From positions 1 to 26,555 of the forward strand of contig CALAZQ010000049.1 in assembly GCA_937926325.1 (NCBI GenBank): a DNA stretch of 26,555 bases, read 5' to 3'. This document shows, piece by piece, positions 7,721 to 16,300 of the stretch (positions are counted from its first letter, which is position 1; each line of letters starts with the position of its first letter). Source of the DNA: an uncultured Planctomycetaceae bacterium (GTDB taxonomy: Bacteria; Planctomycetota; Planctomycetia; Pirellulales; UBA1268). The notes under the pieces are model-generated. The model saw nothing but the letters and a program-made list of their open reading frames with translations, was not told the DNA's origin and did not search any database. A program made the translations under genes and the position numbers.

Positions 7721-8128
7721 ATGTTTAATCACGCTGAGTGGAGGCGATACCTGTCGCAGGCGCGGCACACGCTCGCCTCGGCACGGCGAGACATTGAAGA
7801 CGGCGACTATGCCTGGGCATGCTTCAAGTCGCAACAGGCGGCGGAGATGGCCGCGAAGGGGCTCATTCGCGGCTGTGGTGGCCTCGCGACCGGCCATTCG
7901 GTCGTTTCGCTTCTTCAGGCTGCGGTCGATGTTGTGCCCGATGGACTCGCTCACTGTGCCCGGGAACTCGACAAGGTCTACATTCCGACACGCTATCCGG
8001 ATGCGTACGACGCTGGCAGCCCGCACGAATACTTCGATCATCGCGACGCGACGGCCCATGTCGAGTGTGCCGCCACAATCGTGGATTATCTTGAGCGGGA
8101 GGTGCCCGGTGAATCGGTTGGCGACTGA
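7721..8128 (+). CDS. HEPN domain protein, probable toxin of a HEPN/MNT pair
   Basis: This is a 135-residue all-helical protein of the HEPN superfamily. It shows DYAWACFKSQQAAEMAAKGL (29-48), the typical second helix, and YIPTRYPDA (87-95) followed by a DA-containing last helix (HRDATAHVECAATIVDYL). In type VII toxin-antitoxin systems (HepT/MntA) the HEPN protein is an RNase or NTP-binding toxin that the partner nucleotidyltransferase neutralises by AMPylation. An R-x4-H motif (Arg108, His113) lies at the start of the last helix, where the RNase motif of active HEPN toxins sits. Many RYPD-type HEPN proteins are not proven RNases. ATG 7721 is chosen over an upstream in-frame start because AGGA lies 7 nt before it and similarity starts there. 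The next gene overlaps its 3' end by 20 bp. Confidence 0.85.
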   Translation: MFNHAEWRRYLSQARHTLASARRDIEDGDYAWACFKSQQAAEMAAKGLIRGCGGLATGHSVVSLLQAAVDVVPDGLAHCARELDKVYIPTRYPDAYDAGSPHEYFDHRDATAHVECAATIVDYLEREVPGESVGD

Positions 8129-8492
8129 TCCCGAATGGCGGCTCGATCCCAGGCTGTCGATCGAGTGGCGGCTGGCCCGTGTCCGCGAGTATCTTGCGAG
8201 GCTGCCGTTGGCCCGCGTGAGGGGCATCGTGTTCGGATCGGTCGCGCGGCACGCCTGTTCGATTGGCAGTGATACCGACCTGCTCGTCATCAGCGACGAA
8301 CTCCCTCCGGAGATCCGCGACCGCATCGATCTGTTGGGTGATCATCGCGATGGCCTCGGTGAGATCGACCCGGTGGGCTGGACCGAAACAGAGTGGCGGC
8401 GGCGGCAGGCCGGAGGTGATCCCTTTGTCACGCTGCTCGTTCAGGAAGGAATCCCGGTGCCGGGGGCAGGGGACGGGCAAGGCTCGGTCTGA
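8109..8492 (+). CDS. Minimal nucleotidyltransferase (MNT, MntA-like), probable antitoxin
   Basis: This 127-residue protein belongs to the polymerase-beta superfamily of minimal nucleotidyltransferases. It has the motif Gly43-Ser44, ten residues, Asp55-x-Asp57 (FGSVARHACSIGSDTDLLV), exactly the GSx10DxD pattern of MntA antitoxins. A candidate third catalytic Asp is Asp87 (EIDPVG). MntA enzymes transfer AMP from ATP to a Tyr near the HEPN active site; the HEPN partner here has Tyr104 and Tyr97 close to its R-x4-H. The start is taken as GTG 8109, inside the end of the HEPN gene. No ATG suits, and the overlap indicates translational coupling. The C-terminus (GIPVPGAGDGQGSV) is unremarkable. Role as antitoxin is inferred from pairing. 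Confidence 0.82.
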   Translation: MNRLATDPEWRLDPRLSIEWRLARVREYLARLPLARVRGIVFGSVARHACSIGSDTDLLVISDELPPEIRDRIDLLGDHRDGLGEIDPVGWTETEWRRRQAGGDPFVTLLVQEGIPVPGAGDGQGSV

Positions 8493-8564
8493 AAATGTTA
8501 TGCCCGGCTTCACTGCCAGATCTGCCTGGCCGCTTCGCCACCCTTGCCAGAGCCCAAATCAACT

Positions 8565-8591
8565 GGCTCGCGGGCCAACGGGAGCCTTTTC
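8565..8591 (+). terminator. Candidate terminator after the HEPN/MNT pair
   Basis: GGCTC (8565-8569) pairs with GAGCC (8582-8586) and is followed at once by TTTTC on the plus strand. The site lies 73 bp after the MNT stop and just before the end of the convergent NagB-like gene. The inner loop can add a few pairs. A weak intrinsic terminator is plausible. Confidence 0.4.
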
Positions 8592-8600
8592 AGGCAGAAC

Positions 8601-9530
8601 CTAGTGCATCTCAACGGCGCAGGTGCCGAGGCCGCCGCGGTAGTAGTTGAACTGCACGTTGGGATGGTCGGCCAGCAGTGACATCGGCACGCTCGCATCG
8701 GCCAGGCCCTTGGCGATCATGAGGGCGGTCAGCCGCTGGCCGAGCGGGTTGTCGTGGACACCCGCCTGCCAGATCGAGACTTTTTCTGCCTGCCAGGTCT
8801 GCACGGGTCCGACTGTGATCGCCTGCTGCGGCACCATCGTGATGTTGCCACCCCCGCTGGTGCGGGCGTTCTGGGCGAGCGTGACCGGGTGGAGGTCGAC
8901 GACCCGGGTGGAGAGGCCGCGATACTCGGCCGGCGACGGTGGGGCGTCCTGGTAGGTTCCCTCCCGGCGGAGCGGGTCGTTGAACGCCCAGTGCTTGATG
9001 TCGCCCTGCCCTCCCTGCATCACTGCGCAGCGGGCGGTCTGCCAGCTCGCGATGTAGTCGGCCGTGTCGGCCTTTGGGAAATGGAGGTTGGCCTCGGGCA
9101 TCTTCAGGTCAGGGCGAATGCGATCGAAGCAGAGCTCACGGTCGGCCCGCTCGAATGACAGCGGATGCGTGACCGGCACCTCGCGGCCGTCTTCATACCA
9201 CTCGTCCATGCCCCAGAAGTGGGCGTGTCGCAGGTCGAGCTCGAGTTCGTTCACCAGCCGGGCCACGAGTGGCAGCTGCTCCGTCGGCCCGATCGGGCCG
9301 CAGATGCCGACCGGATCGTCGGCCGTGGCCTGCTTCCAGGCGGTGATGTATTCGAGCGCCTCGGCCAGATAGAAGTCTTCGAGCGTGTCGTAGAAGACGA
9401 CGCGAAAGCCGGGCCGTGCAAGGGCGGCGAGGTCGCGTTCGGAAAGCGCCGCCGCATCGCGAATGATCTCGGGGTCGAGGGTCGTGTAATCCCACCAGTC
9501 GGGGGCGATGCGACTCAGGCGTCGAGGCAT
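8601..9530 (-). CDS. NagB-family protein (glucosamine-6-phosphate isomerase/deaminase-like), divergent active site
   Basis: This is a 309-residue cytosolic protein of the sugar isomerase fold that includes NagB and 6-phosphogluconolactonase. Supporting motifs are [19 protein letters not shown] (phosphate-binding region), FWGMDEW (the NagB MDEY motif with its general-base Asp, here Asp109), [12 protein letters not shown] (NagB: GxDGHIAFNEP), and the C-terminal [14 protein letters not shown]. The His of DGH is retained (His180), but the preceding catalytic Asp aligns with Ile178 and the Glu with Asp185, so chemistry may differ from true NagB. ATG 9530 is chosen (GGAG about 11 nt upstream); an in-frame GTG at 9578 with a closer purine tract would add 16 residues. 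It is the third gene of a regulator/PIG-L/isomerase run, pointing to amino-sugar catabolism. Confidence 0.75.
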   Translation of the reverse strand: MPRRLSRIAPDWWDYTTLDPEIIRDAAALSERDLAALARPGFRVVFYDTLEDFYLAEALEYITAWKQATADDPVGICGPIGPTEQLPLVARLVNELELDLRHAHFWGMDEWYEDGREVPVTHPLSFERADRELCFDRIRPDLKMPEANLHFPKADTADYIASWQTARCAVMQGGQGDIKHWAFNDPLRREGTYQDAPPSPAEYRGLSTRVVDLHPVTLAQNARTSGGGNITMVPQQAITVGPVQTWQAEKVSIWQAGVHDNPLGQRLTALMIAKGLADASVPMSLLADHPNVQFNYYRGGLGTCAVEMH

Positions 9531-9648
9531 GGCAGCACAAGCTCCGGGGCGAACGATTTTCAAACTCAGTTGTCGCACCTTCCTTCACCACCGTGAAGTG
9601 GGCAACTCTTTCAATTCTTGAGGCTCGGCTTTCGGAATAGTGCAGCGT

Positions 9649-10425
9649 CTATTCCGGCCTGCACGTGACCACCGCCGGCAGCGCTGCCGCCAGCGGATCG
9701 TCAGCGGTCGCCGAAAGGCCGAGGTGGAGATGCCGTCGCCAGCCCTCGGCGTACGCAAACCGCCCCGACATGCGTCCCACCGCGCGGGCCGCCTCATCAC
9801 CCGCGTCGAGGTAGCTATCCATACCCTGCGTGGCGTCGAGCCACTCCTTCTGGCTGGCATGGGCGGCGAGCGCCTGCCGCTTGAGCGGCTGCACGGCGGT
9901 TGTATCGACAAACAGATCGGGCACGACCGGCCGCCGCAGGCCGTCGCAGAGGCCGTGCGGCATCGCGTGATACACCGTCACATCCCCCGTTACCGGTGCG
10001 ACGGGCGGATCGGTCGCAAAGTTGGGCATGCCGCGGGCGAAGGCGGCGGTGACGGCCAGCCGAGCCGTGTTCATGTGATCTTCCATGTAGTCTTCCGGCG
10101 AGTGCGTGAGCACGATCTGGGGCTGCACCTGTCGCACGACGGCGGCCAGCCGCCGCAAGAGCCGCTCTTCGTAGAAGATGCAGAGGTCCGACGCGAGGCT
10201 CTGGTGGAATTCCGCCCCGAGGATCGCCGCCGCCGCCCTGCCCTCTTGCTCCCGGATCGCCCGCGTCTCCTCCGGGCCGGTCGTCATGCTGCCGCAGTCA
10301 CCGCCGGAGAGGTTCAAGTAGTGGATCTGCCAGTCGGCGTCGCGCAGAAGCAGGAGCGTTCCTGCCGCGACAAACTCGATGTCATCGGGGTGGGCGAAAA
10401 TGGCGAGCACGGCGGGGGCTGGCAT
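9649..10425 (-). CDS. PIG-L (LmbE) family zinc deacetylase
   Basis: This is a 258-residue enzyme of the PIG-L/LmbE family, which removes N-acetyl groups from GlcNAc-containing substrates with a zinc ion. The metal-binding AHPDD motif is at 11-15, right after the first strand (VLAIF). The third ligand His117 lies in SPEDYMEDHMNTAR. NLSGGDCGS (38-46) and REQEGRAAAAILGAE (58-72) are also typical. There is no signal peptide, so it acts in the cytoplasm. It starts only 4 bp after the regulator stop, with GGAG inside the regulator 3' end, so the genes form an operon. The NagB-like gene follows. Deacetylation of an N-acetyl-amino sugar followed by an isomerase/deaminase step, standing in for NagA-NagB, is a reasonable inference. 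Confidence 0.88.
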   Translation of the reverse strand: MPAPAVLAIFAHPDDIEFVAAGTLLLLRDADWQIHYLNLSGGDCGSMTTGPEETRAIREQEGRAAAAILGAEFHQSLASDLCIFYEERLLRRLAAVVRQVQPQIVLTHSPEDYMEDHMNTARLAVTAAFARGMPNFATDPPVAPVTGDVTVYHAMPHGLCDGLRRPVVPDLFVDTTAVQPLKRQALAAHASQKEWLDATQGMDSYLDAGDEAARAVGRMSGRFAYAEGWRRHLHLGLSATADDPLAAALPAVVTCRPE

Positions 10426-10429
10426 GCGG

Positions 10430-11692
10430 TCAGTTCTCCGGGGTCGGAAGGGAGGTCGCCCGCCCGCGGCTGGCGGCCCGCAGGGCGGCCGGTGGCATAC
10501 GGAAGTGGCGGCGGAAGAGTGTCGTCATGTAGGCGACCGAGCTGAGCCCGGCCCGTGGTGCGATGGCCTTCATCGGCAGATCGGTGGTGGTCACCAGCCG
10601 CCGCGCCTCCTCGAGGCGGACATGCAGAATGTCGTCGTGGATGCTGCGGCCGACGGCCCGCCGAAACCGCTCCTCGAGTTGCCAACGGGAGAGCCCCGAC
10701 TCGTTGACGAGTTCGGCGATGCCCAGGCCGCGGGTGGCCCGCTCGCGAATGCTGCGGATCGCAGCGGCCACCTCGGGATCACCTACCGCGAGCGTGTCGG
10801 TGGATCGCCGGGCCACCACGCCAATCGGTGGCACGACCAGCCGCGATGGCTCGGCAGCATTCTTCGCCGCCTGTGGCCCGGTCTGCTCGGTCTGCAAGAG
10901 CCCGTCGAGCAGCCGCGCCGCCTCGTAGCCCACGCGGCGCGACGCCTGGGCGACACTCGAGAGTGGCGGGTCGGAGAGTTCGCAGACAAACTCATCGTCA
11001 TCCACCCCGATCACGGCGACATCGTGCGGCACGCGAAGCCCGAGTCCGCGGCAGGCTTCCAGCACGTGCCGCGCCCGCACGTCGTCGCAGGCCATGATGC
11101 CGACCGGCTTGTGCAGCCTTGAAAGCCAGGCTTCAAGTTCGGCCTGCAGCTGCGTCCAGCGGGTCGCGTCATGTTCTGCAATGAGCGACCGGCATGTGCG
11201 GCCGGCCGCAGCGAGACGGCGGGTAAAGGCGGTGCATCGCGTCTCCGACCAGATCGTGGCCGGCGCGGGGGGCAGGCCGTAGAAGCCGAAGTGTCCGAGC
11301 CCGCGTTCAAGCAGATGCTCGGCCGCCAGGCAGGCGATCTGGTCGTTGTCGGTCTCGACGTAGGGAATGCAGCTGGTGGGATCAAAGCCGCCGCCACCTC
11401 CGCCGACGGCCACCACCGACAGACCGGTTGCCATCACGGCCTGCGCGACGCGCTCATCATCAAACGACGCGATGATTCCATGGCCCGGCCAGTCGTTGAA
11501 CTCGGGCAGCCTCCGCGGTTGTTCCTCTTCGATGTAGAGCCGCCAGTCGCCTCTTTCGCGAGCATACTGAGCCACACCGAGCGCGATCGCTCGTTCATAC
11601 GGCAGCGAGGGATCAACGACGACCGCTACGAGGGTGTCGTGCTGCCTAGGGGCGGGAGCGTCGTGCTGGTGCGATCGTCGGGAGCGTGCCAT
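10430..11692 (-). CDS. XylR-type transcriptional regulator (LacI-like sensor fused to AraC DNA-binding domain)
   Basis: This is a 420-residue regulator. Residues about 18-285 form a periplasmic-binding-protein-like sugar sensor as in LacI/GalR (GIIASFDDERVAQAVMATGLSVV; PVGIMACDDVRARHVLEACR; VPHDVAVIGVDDDEFVCEL). Residues about 310-410 form an AraC-type double helix-turn-helix (IAELVNESGLSRWQLEERFRR; PMKAIAPRAGLSSVAYMTTLFRRHF). The sensor lacks an N-terminal LacI headpiece, so DNA binding is by the C-terminal domain, as in XylR. ATG 11692 is chosen because upstream in-frame residues do not look coding and two inverted repeats lie there. It likely controls its own operon and perhaps the divergent oxidoreductase in response to a sugar. 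Confidence 0.88.
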   Translation of the reverse strand: MARSRRSHQHDAPAPRQHDTLVAVVVDPSLPYERAIALGVAQYARERGDWRLYIEEEQPRRLPEFNDWPGHGIIASFDDERVAQAVMATGLSVVAVGGGGGGFDPTSCIPYVETDNDQIACLAAEHLLERGLGHFGFYGLPPAPATIWSETRCTAFTRRLAAAGRTCRSLIAEHDATRWTQLQAELEAWLSRLHKPVGIMACDDVRARHVLEACRGLGLRVPHDVAVIGVDDDEFVCELSDPPLSSVAQASRRVGYEAARLLDGLLQTEQTGPQAAKNAAEPSRLVVPPIGVVARRSTDTLAVGDPEVAAAIRSIRERATRGLGIAELVNESGLSRWQLEERFRRAVGRSIHDDILHVRLEEARRLVTTTDLPMKAIAPRAGLSSVAYMTTLFRRHFRMPPAALRAASRGRATSLPTPEN

Positions 11693-11700
11693 TGTCACTA

Positions 11701-11728
11701 TTGTGCCGCTGTTGGAGCAGTGGCGCAA
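11701..11728. promoter_or_regulatory. Imperfect palindrome, candidate operator A
   Basis: TTGTGCCGCTG (11701-11711) and CAGTGGCGCAA (11718-11728) form an inverted repeat matching at 9 of 11 positions with a 6-bp spacer. It lies 8 bp upstream of the regulator start, in the divergent intergenic region, where an autoregulatory site would be expected. No binding evidence is available. Confidence 0.4.
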
Positions 11729-11748
11729 AGCGGGGGCTGGCGTGAAGA

Positions 11749-11776
11749 TTGCCCGATTAGCTGTGGCGACGGGCAA
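11749..11776. promoter_or_regulatory. Perfect 7-bp inverted repeat, candidate operator B
   Basis: TTGCCCG (11749-11755) and CGGGCAA (11770-11776) form a perfect inverted repeat with a 14-bp spacer, between the divergent regulator and oxidoreductase genes. Its spacing differs from that of candidate operator A, so the two may bind different proteins, or one may be chance. Confidence 0.35.
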
Positions 11777-11867
11777 ACGCGATTGAGCGACTACCGGAAA
11801 TCGAAAGCGGTGCCTGACGGATTGAAAAAGTTGTTTCCAAACGCGGCCCGATAGCTGGCGGACGGCG

Positions 11868-11875
11868 GGTACGAT
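11868..11875 (+). promoter_or_regulatory. GGTACGAT, candidate -10 region for the oxidoreductase gene
   Basis: GGTACGAT lies about 63 bp before the oxidoreductase ATG and is identical to the -10 region proposed upstream of rpmE. No good -35 box was found at 16-19 bp upstream, so the assignment rests on this similarity and position alone. Confidence 0.3.
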
Positions 11876-11938
11876 AAAGCCTTGGCGATCGATAATGCCC
11901 GTTACTCTTCAGTCATCACCAAACGAAACGGATTCTCC

Positions 11939-13234
11939 ATGGTTCAGCCCAACTCCCGGCGGCACCCCGTCTCCCGTCGCATGTTTACCGCCACGACAGC
12001 GGCGGCGGTTTCAGGAGTGATGGTGCATTCTTCTCGAGCGACCGCCGACGAGCAGCAGGAACTGCGGCTGGGCATCATCGGCTGTGGCGGCCGTGGCACC
12101 GGTGCGATCAACAACTCGCTCTCCATCAACTCCGGTGTCAGGCTCGTGGCAGCCGCCGATCTCTATGGCAAAAATTGCGAGAAGGCCTGGAAAGCGATGC
12201 AGCAGGCCCACCCTGACAAGGTGGCCGTCAGTGGCAAGTTCCACGAGGGGCTCGACAGCTACAAGCGGATTCTCGACGACCCCGATGTGGATGTCGTTCA
12301 TGTCACGTCGACCCCCGGCTTTCACCCACTCCATGTGCGGGCGGCGATCGCGGCTGGCAAGCATGTGTTCGTCGAGAAGCCGGCCTGTGTCGATCCGGCC
12401 GGCTATCGGCTGTGCCTCGAGGCCCACGACGAGGCGGTGGCCAACGGGCTGGCGATCGTCGGGGGCACGCAGTATCGCCGGCAGGTGAACTACATCGGTG
12501 CCGTCGAGCAGATTCGGCAAGGGGCGATCGGCGACGTGATCGGCGCGCAGGCCCGCTACTGCGGGGGCGGGATCTGGTATCGACCGCGAGCGGAAGGCAT
12601 GAGCGACGCTGAATACCAGATGCACAACTGGTATCACTTCGTCTGGCTCTCGGGCGACCAACTCGTCGAGCAGGGTGTTCACAACCTCGACGTCATCAAC
12701 TGGGTGATGGGCGAGAATCCAATCTCGGCCTACGGCTCGGGCGGGCGGTTTGCCCGGCCCGACGATAGTGAGCTCTGGGACACGTTTGGCATCGACTACG
12801 AGTATCCCGGCGGTCGGTTTGTGTCGTTTCAGTCGCGGCATCTGCCGAACACGAAGTCGGACGTGGGCAATGTCATCCACGGTTCAGAGGGCACCTGTGT
12901 CATCGGGAGTGGCAACGCCGGCTCGCGGATCGTCGATCGCTCCGGGAAGGTCGTGTGGGAGATGAAGGGCAGCATCGCCGACGCCTACAAGCAGGAACAC
13001 AAGGATCTGGTCGACTCGATCCGGGCGGGCAGGCCGATCGTCGAACTGCGGCAGATGGCCGACAGTTCCCTGGTGGGCGTGCTGGGCCGCCTCGCCGCCT
13101 ACACCGGCCAGAAGGTCACGTGGAAGTTTGTCGCCGAGGAGTCGCAGCTCGACCTCTTCCCCAAGGATCTCACCTGGCAGTCATCGCTGCCGAGCCCTGG
13201 GTTTGCCGTGCCCGGCAGGACGAAACTCGTGTAG
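11939..13234 (+). CDS. Tat-exported Gfo/Idh/MocA family oxidoreductase
   Basis: This is a 431-residue NAD(P)-dependent sugar or sugar-acid dehydrogenase-like protein. Residues 1-36 are a twin-arginine signal (SRRMF at 12-16, then an Ala/Thr-rich segment ending near ATA). The Rossmann motif GIIGCGGRGTG is at 45-55, the family lysine in EKP at 146-148 (HVFVEKPACVDP), and a substrate-domain segment with HNWYHFVWLSGDQLVEQGVH. The C-terminal domain ends in TYNLFP-like sequence typical of planctomycete members. ATG 11939 is chosen because the Tat motif follows it directly; the frame is open 57 bp further upstream. Export of such enzymes with a bound cofactor is common in Planctomycetes. It is divergent from the XylR-type regulator, suggesting joint regulation. 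The substrate cannot be told from sequence. Confidence 0.9.
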   Translation: MVQPNSRRHPVSRRMFTATTAAAVSGVMVHSSRATADEQQELRLGIIGCGGRGTGAINNSLSINSGVRLVAAADLYGKNCEKAWKAMQQAHPDKVAVSGKFHEGLDSYKRILDDPDVDVVHVTSTPGFHPLHVRAAIAAGKHVFVEKPACVDPAGYRLCLEAHDEAVANGLAIVGGTQYRRQVNYIGAVEQIRQGAIGDVIGAQARYCGGGIWYRPRAEGMSDAEYQMHNWYHFVWLSGDQLVEQGVHNLDVINWVMGENPISAYGSGGRFARPDDSELWDTFGIDYEYPGGRFVSFQSRHLPNTKSDVGNVIHGSEGTCVIGSGNAGSRIVDRSGKVVWEMKGSIADAYKQEHKDLVDSIRAGRPIVELRQMADSSLVGVLGRLAAYTGQKVTWKFVAEESQLDLFPKDLTWQSSLPSPGFAVPGRTKLV

Positions 13235-13240
13235 CGGACG

Positions 13241-13277
13241 GCAGATAAAATCTGCTGCCGCGGGGGCGGCAACCGCC
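13241..13277 (+). terminator. Tandem hairpins after the oxidoreductase gene (weak terminator candidate)
   Basis: Two stems lie 7-43 bp after the stop: GCAGAT-AAA-ATCTGC (13241-13255) and GGCGG-CAA-CCGCC (13265-13277). Neither is followed by a T-tract, so transcription stop or transcript protection is only possible. The rest of 13278-13362 shows no other feature apart from a 22-codon frame (13341-13409) of doubtful meaning. Confidence 0.3.
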
Positions 13278-13362
13278 GCCGCATGCTGAAGGGCCGGTGC
13301 CAGGAAATTGCTTGCCCCTGATCGGGCCGGCTTCCGCTTTATGAACCAGACAGAGTTGCCGT

Positions 13363-16300
13363 GTGAGGCAGCCGGACGTTGGTTCAGGCCGGAAAGCCAT
13401 GCGATGTGACGGGGTAAAGGCGAGATGGCCTGCGGGCGGCCGGTGGCCGGCTGGCTGGATGGCCGCGGCGGTCCGCGGTTGGATTCCGCCCGTGCCACCC
13501 GTGGTGGCGGTGGCGGCGGCAGTGGCTGCTGGCTGCTGGCTAGGAACCATGCTTGCCGACTGGCCGGTTTCCACTGCCTGGCACGCCGGCGGACTGATCG
13601 GGCTGGCGACACCACTGGTTGCCGGTTCGCTGGTGGTCCAGCTGCGGCGGCCTCTCGCGGATGCGTCGCCCGCCTGGCTGCTGGCCTTGGCCGGAATCGG
13701 TCTGGCCGCCGCCGGCTGGGCCTGGTGCCAGGTTCGGTTGTTTGCGAACGATGATCTGGCCTGGAGCCTCACCGAGCGGCCGCAGCCCGTGGCGGTTGAG
13801 GGGGTTGTGCTGCGCGGGCCCCGCCCACGGCCTGCCGCGACGGATTCGCCCCGGGGCGGCGACGCTCCCCCGACCTGTCAATGGCAGCTCCAGCTCACTG
13901 CCGCGCGGCATCAGGACCGGTGGCAGCCGGTGACGGGCCAGGCGCGAGTCTTTGTCGATGGGCCCTGTCGGCCGCTGCTCCCCGGCAGTCGCGTCCGGCT
14001 GTTCGGCCGCGGGCTTCGGCCGGGGCCCGCGCTTAACCCTGGGGAGTACGACTTTGCCGAACAGGCACAGCGAAGTCGAGTGCTCTCGCTGATTCGGGTT
14101 CGTGATTGGTCGTGCGTCCGACTGGTGCAGCCGGCGGCCTGGTGGTCTCCAGCGGCGGTGGTTGATCGGCTCCATCGGGCTGCTGCTGCTCAACTGGAGC
14201 GGTCGGTGCCCGAGCCCCAGCGACCGCTGGTGGCTGCCCTGCTGCTGGGCCGCCGTGAATCGCTGCCCCGGTCGGCCGTGGAACGGTTTGCCAGCACCGG
14301 CACCATTCACATCCTGGCCATCTCGGGGCTGCACGTCGGGCTGCTCGCCGCCAGCCTGCTGGGCGTGCTGCGGGGGCTGGCCGTCCCCCGCCGGGCAGCC
14401 TGGGCGGTTGTGGCCGTCGGCACCACCGTCTATGCAGCAGTTGTCGGGGGTGAGGTGCCGGTGGTGCGGGCAACGATGCTCATCTGGTTCGCCTGCCTCG
14501 CCGTTTGGCTGGAGCGGCGACCGGGTGGGCTGCGGCCGCTGGCCTTGGCGGCGGTCGGCATCCTGTTGTCCGCCCCGGCGGCAGTGGTGTCGGTGGGCCC
14601 GCAGCTTTCGTTCCTGGCGACGGCTGTGCTGCTCTCGGTGAGCCCCTGGCTGGTGCCTCGCCGTCCCGACGATCCGCTCGAGCGGCTGATCGCCTCGACG
14701 CGGCCGGCCTGGCAGCGGCGGCTGCGGCGGTGGGGTGGGCAGGTTGCCCGAATCGCCCTGGCCGGTCTGGCGGTCTGGCTCGCCTCCGCGCCATTGGTAG
14801 CGGCCAGTTTTCATCGGCTGGCCCCGGCTGCCGTGGTGGTCAATCTCGCAATTTCGCCGCTGGTATCGCTGCTGCTGTCAGCCGGGCTCGTCTGTCTGCT
14901 GCTCGGCGGGCTCATCCCACCACTCGGCTGGCTGGCCGGGGCCGTCAGCGGCCAGGCAGCGGCTCTGCTTGAGCTGATTGTGAGTGCCGCTGCGGCCATC
15001 CCGGGCGGCTCGCTTACCGTCGTCGGACTGCCCGGCTGGTGGCTGGCCGGCTGGTACCTGGTGCTGGCCGGGCTGTTGCTCAGCTGGCACGAGGCCCGTG
15101 AAGGCCTGCCCCGGCTGGCGGGAGTGGGACCGTTTGCGGTGTCGCCGCGTGGCCGCAGCACAGCCTTCAGCGGGCGAGCCGGCAGGTTTCTGGCTGCTGC
15201 CGGTGGCTGGGGACTCGTCGGGCTGATCGTCATGTTGTTCCCGCACGCGGCTGGTGGCTCAACCCGAGTGGTCTGCGCCGCGATGGGCCACGGCTGCGGC
15301 ATCGTTGTTCGGTCACCCTCGGGTCGCTGCCTCGTCTACGATGCCGGCCGGCTCGGGGCGGCGGCAGCAGCCGGCCGCTCGCTGTCGGCGGTGCTGCAGG
15401 CCGAAGGCCTCTCCGTGATCGACTGCCTGGTGCTTTCCCACGCCGACACCGATCACTTCAACGGGGTGCCGGCCCTGCTGCGGCGGTTCCGGGTGCGGCA
15501 GGTCGTGGTGCCGGCAGCCTTCCTGGCCAGTCGGTCGGGCACCGCCCGCGAGCTGCTCGAGCAGCTGCGGCAGCAGCGGGTGGTGGTCCGAACCGTCGCT
15601 GTTGGCGATCGCATCGTAATCGACGGGCACTGTGTTGCCCGGGTGTTACACCCACCCCCCGGCCCGCCGGCCACCGATGCCAGCGACAACGAGCAGAGCC
15701 TGGTGCTGGCAGTCGAGGCAGGCGGCCGCCGCCTGCTACTGACCGGTGACCTTGAGGGGGACGCGCTCGGCCGGTTCGTCGCTGCCGGACCCCCGTCGTG
15801 TGATCTGCTGGTAGCGCCGCACCATGGCAGTGATGGAGCAGCGCTTGAGAGACTCGTCCAGGCGACTCGTGCTGAGGTGGTGCTGGTCAGTGGTCGCGGT
15901 GGCCGTGACTGGCGGCGGGTGGTCGCTCGCTGCCTGACGACTGCTCCCCAGCCGCCACTTCTTGTTCGCACTGCCGGCCCGACGGAGGGCGACCGAGGCG
16001 CGGTCGCAGCCGTGCTGGCGTCGGACGGGCTGCAGCTCTCGCGGTATGTCGCCGGTCGTTGGCGACGGCTGCCAATCAGCCGGCGGCAAGCGATAGCGAC
16101 CGCCCTCCCCTGCGATTACTTCCAGCCGAATGCCGTGGCGAGGCCGCCGACGATGGGGTTGGCCAGTGGCGTGTCGGCCGGGCTGCCGATGGTGCGGACA
16201 AGATCGAAGGTGAGCAGCCCGCCAATCAGCAGCAGCAGCGAGCAGCAGATCAGGCCGGTCACCTGCCAGCCGGTGAACTTGGTGGTCGCAAGGCCACCGC

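Noticed and set aside
7495..7728. 77-residue plus-strand frame before the HEPN gene
   Set aside because: TTG start, no ribosome-binding site, no recognisable motif, and overlaps the HEPN start; not enough support.
12011..12880. 289-residue minus-strand frame
   Set aside because: Antisense to the Gfo/Idh/MocA gene, whose motifs are clear.
13341..13409. 22-codon frame overlapping the comEC start, possible leader peptide
   Set aside because: Too short, no ribosome-binding site and no attenuator-like structure nearby.
13540..14814. 424-residue minus-strand frame
   Set aside because: Antisense to the membrane part of comEC; Gln/Pro/Arg-rich composition typical of a shadow frame.
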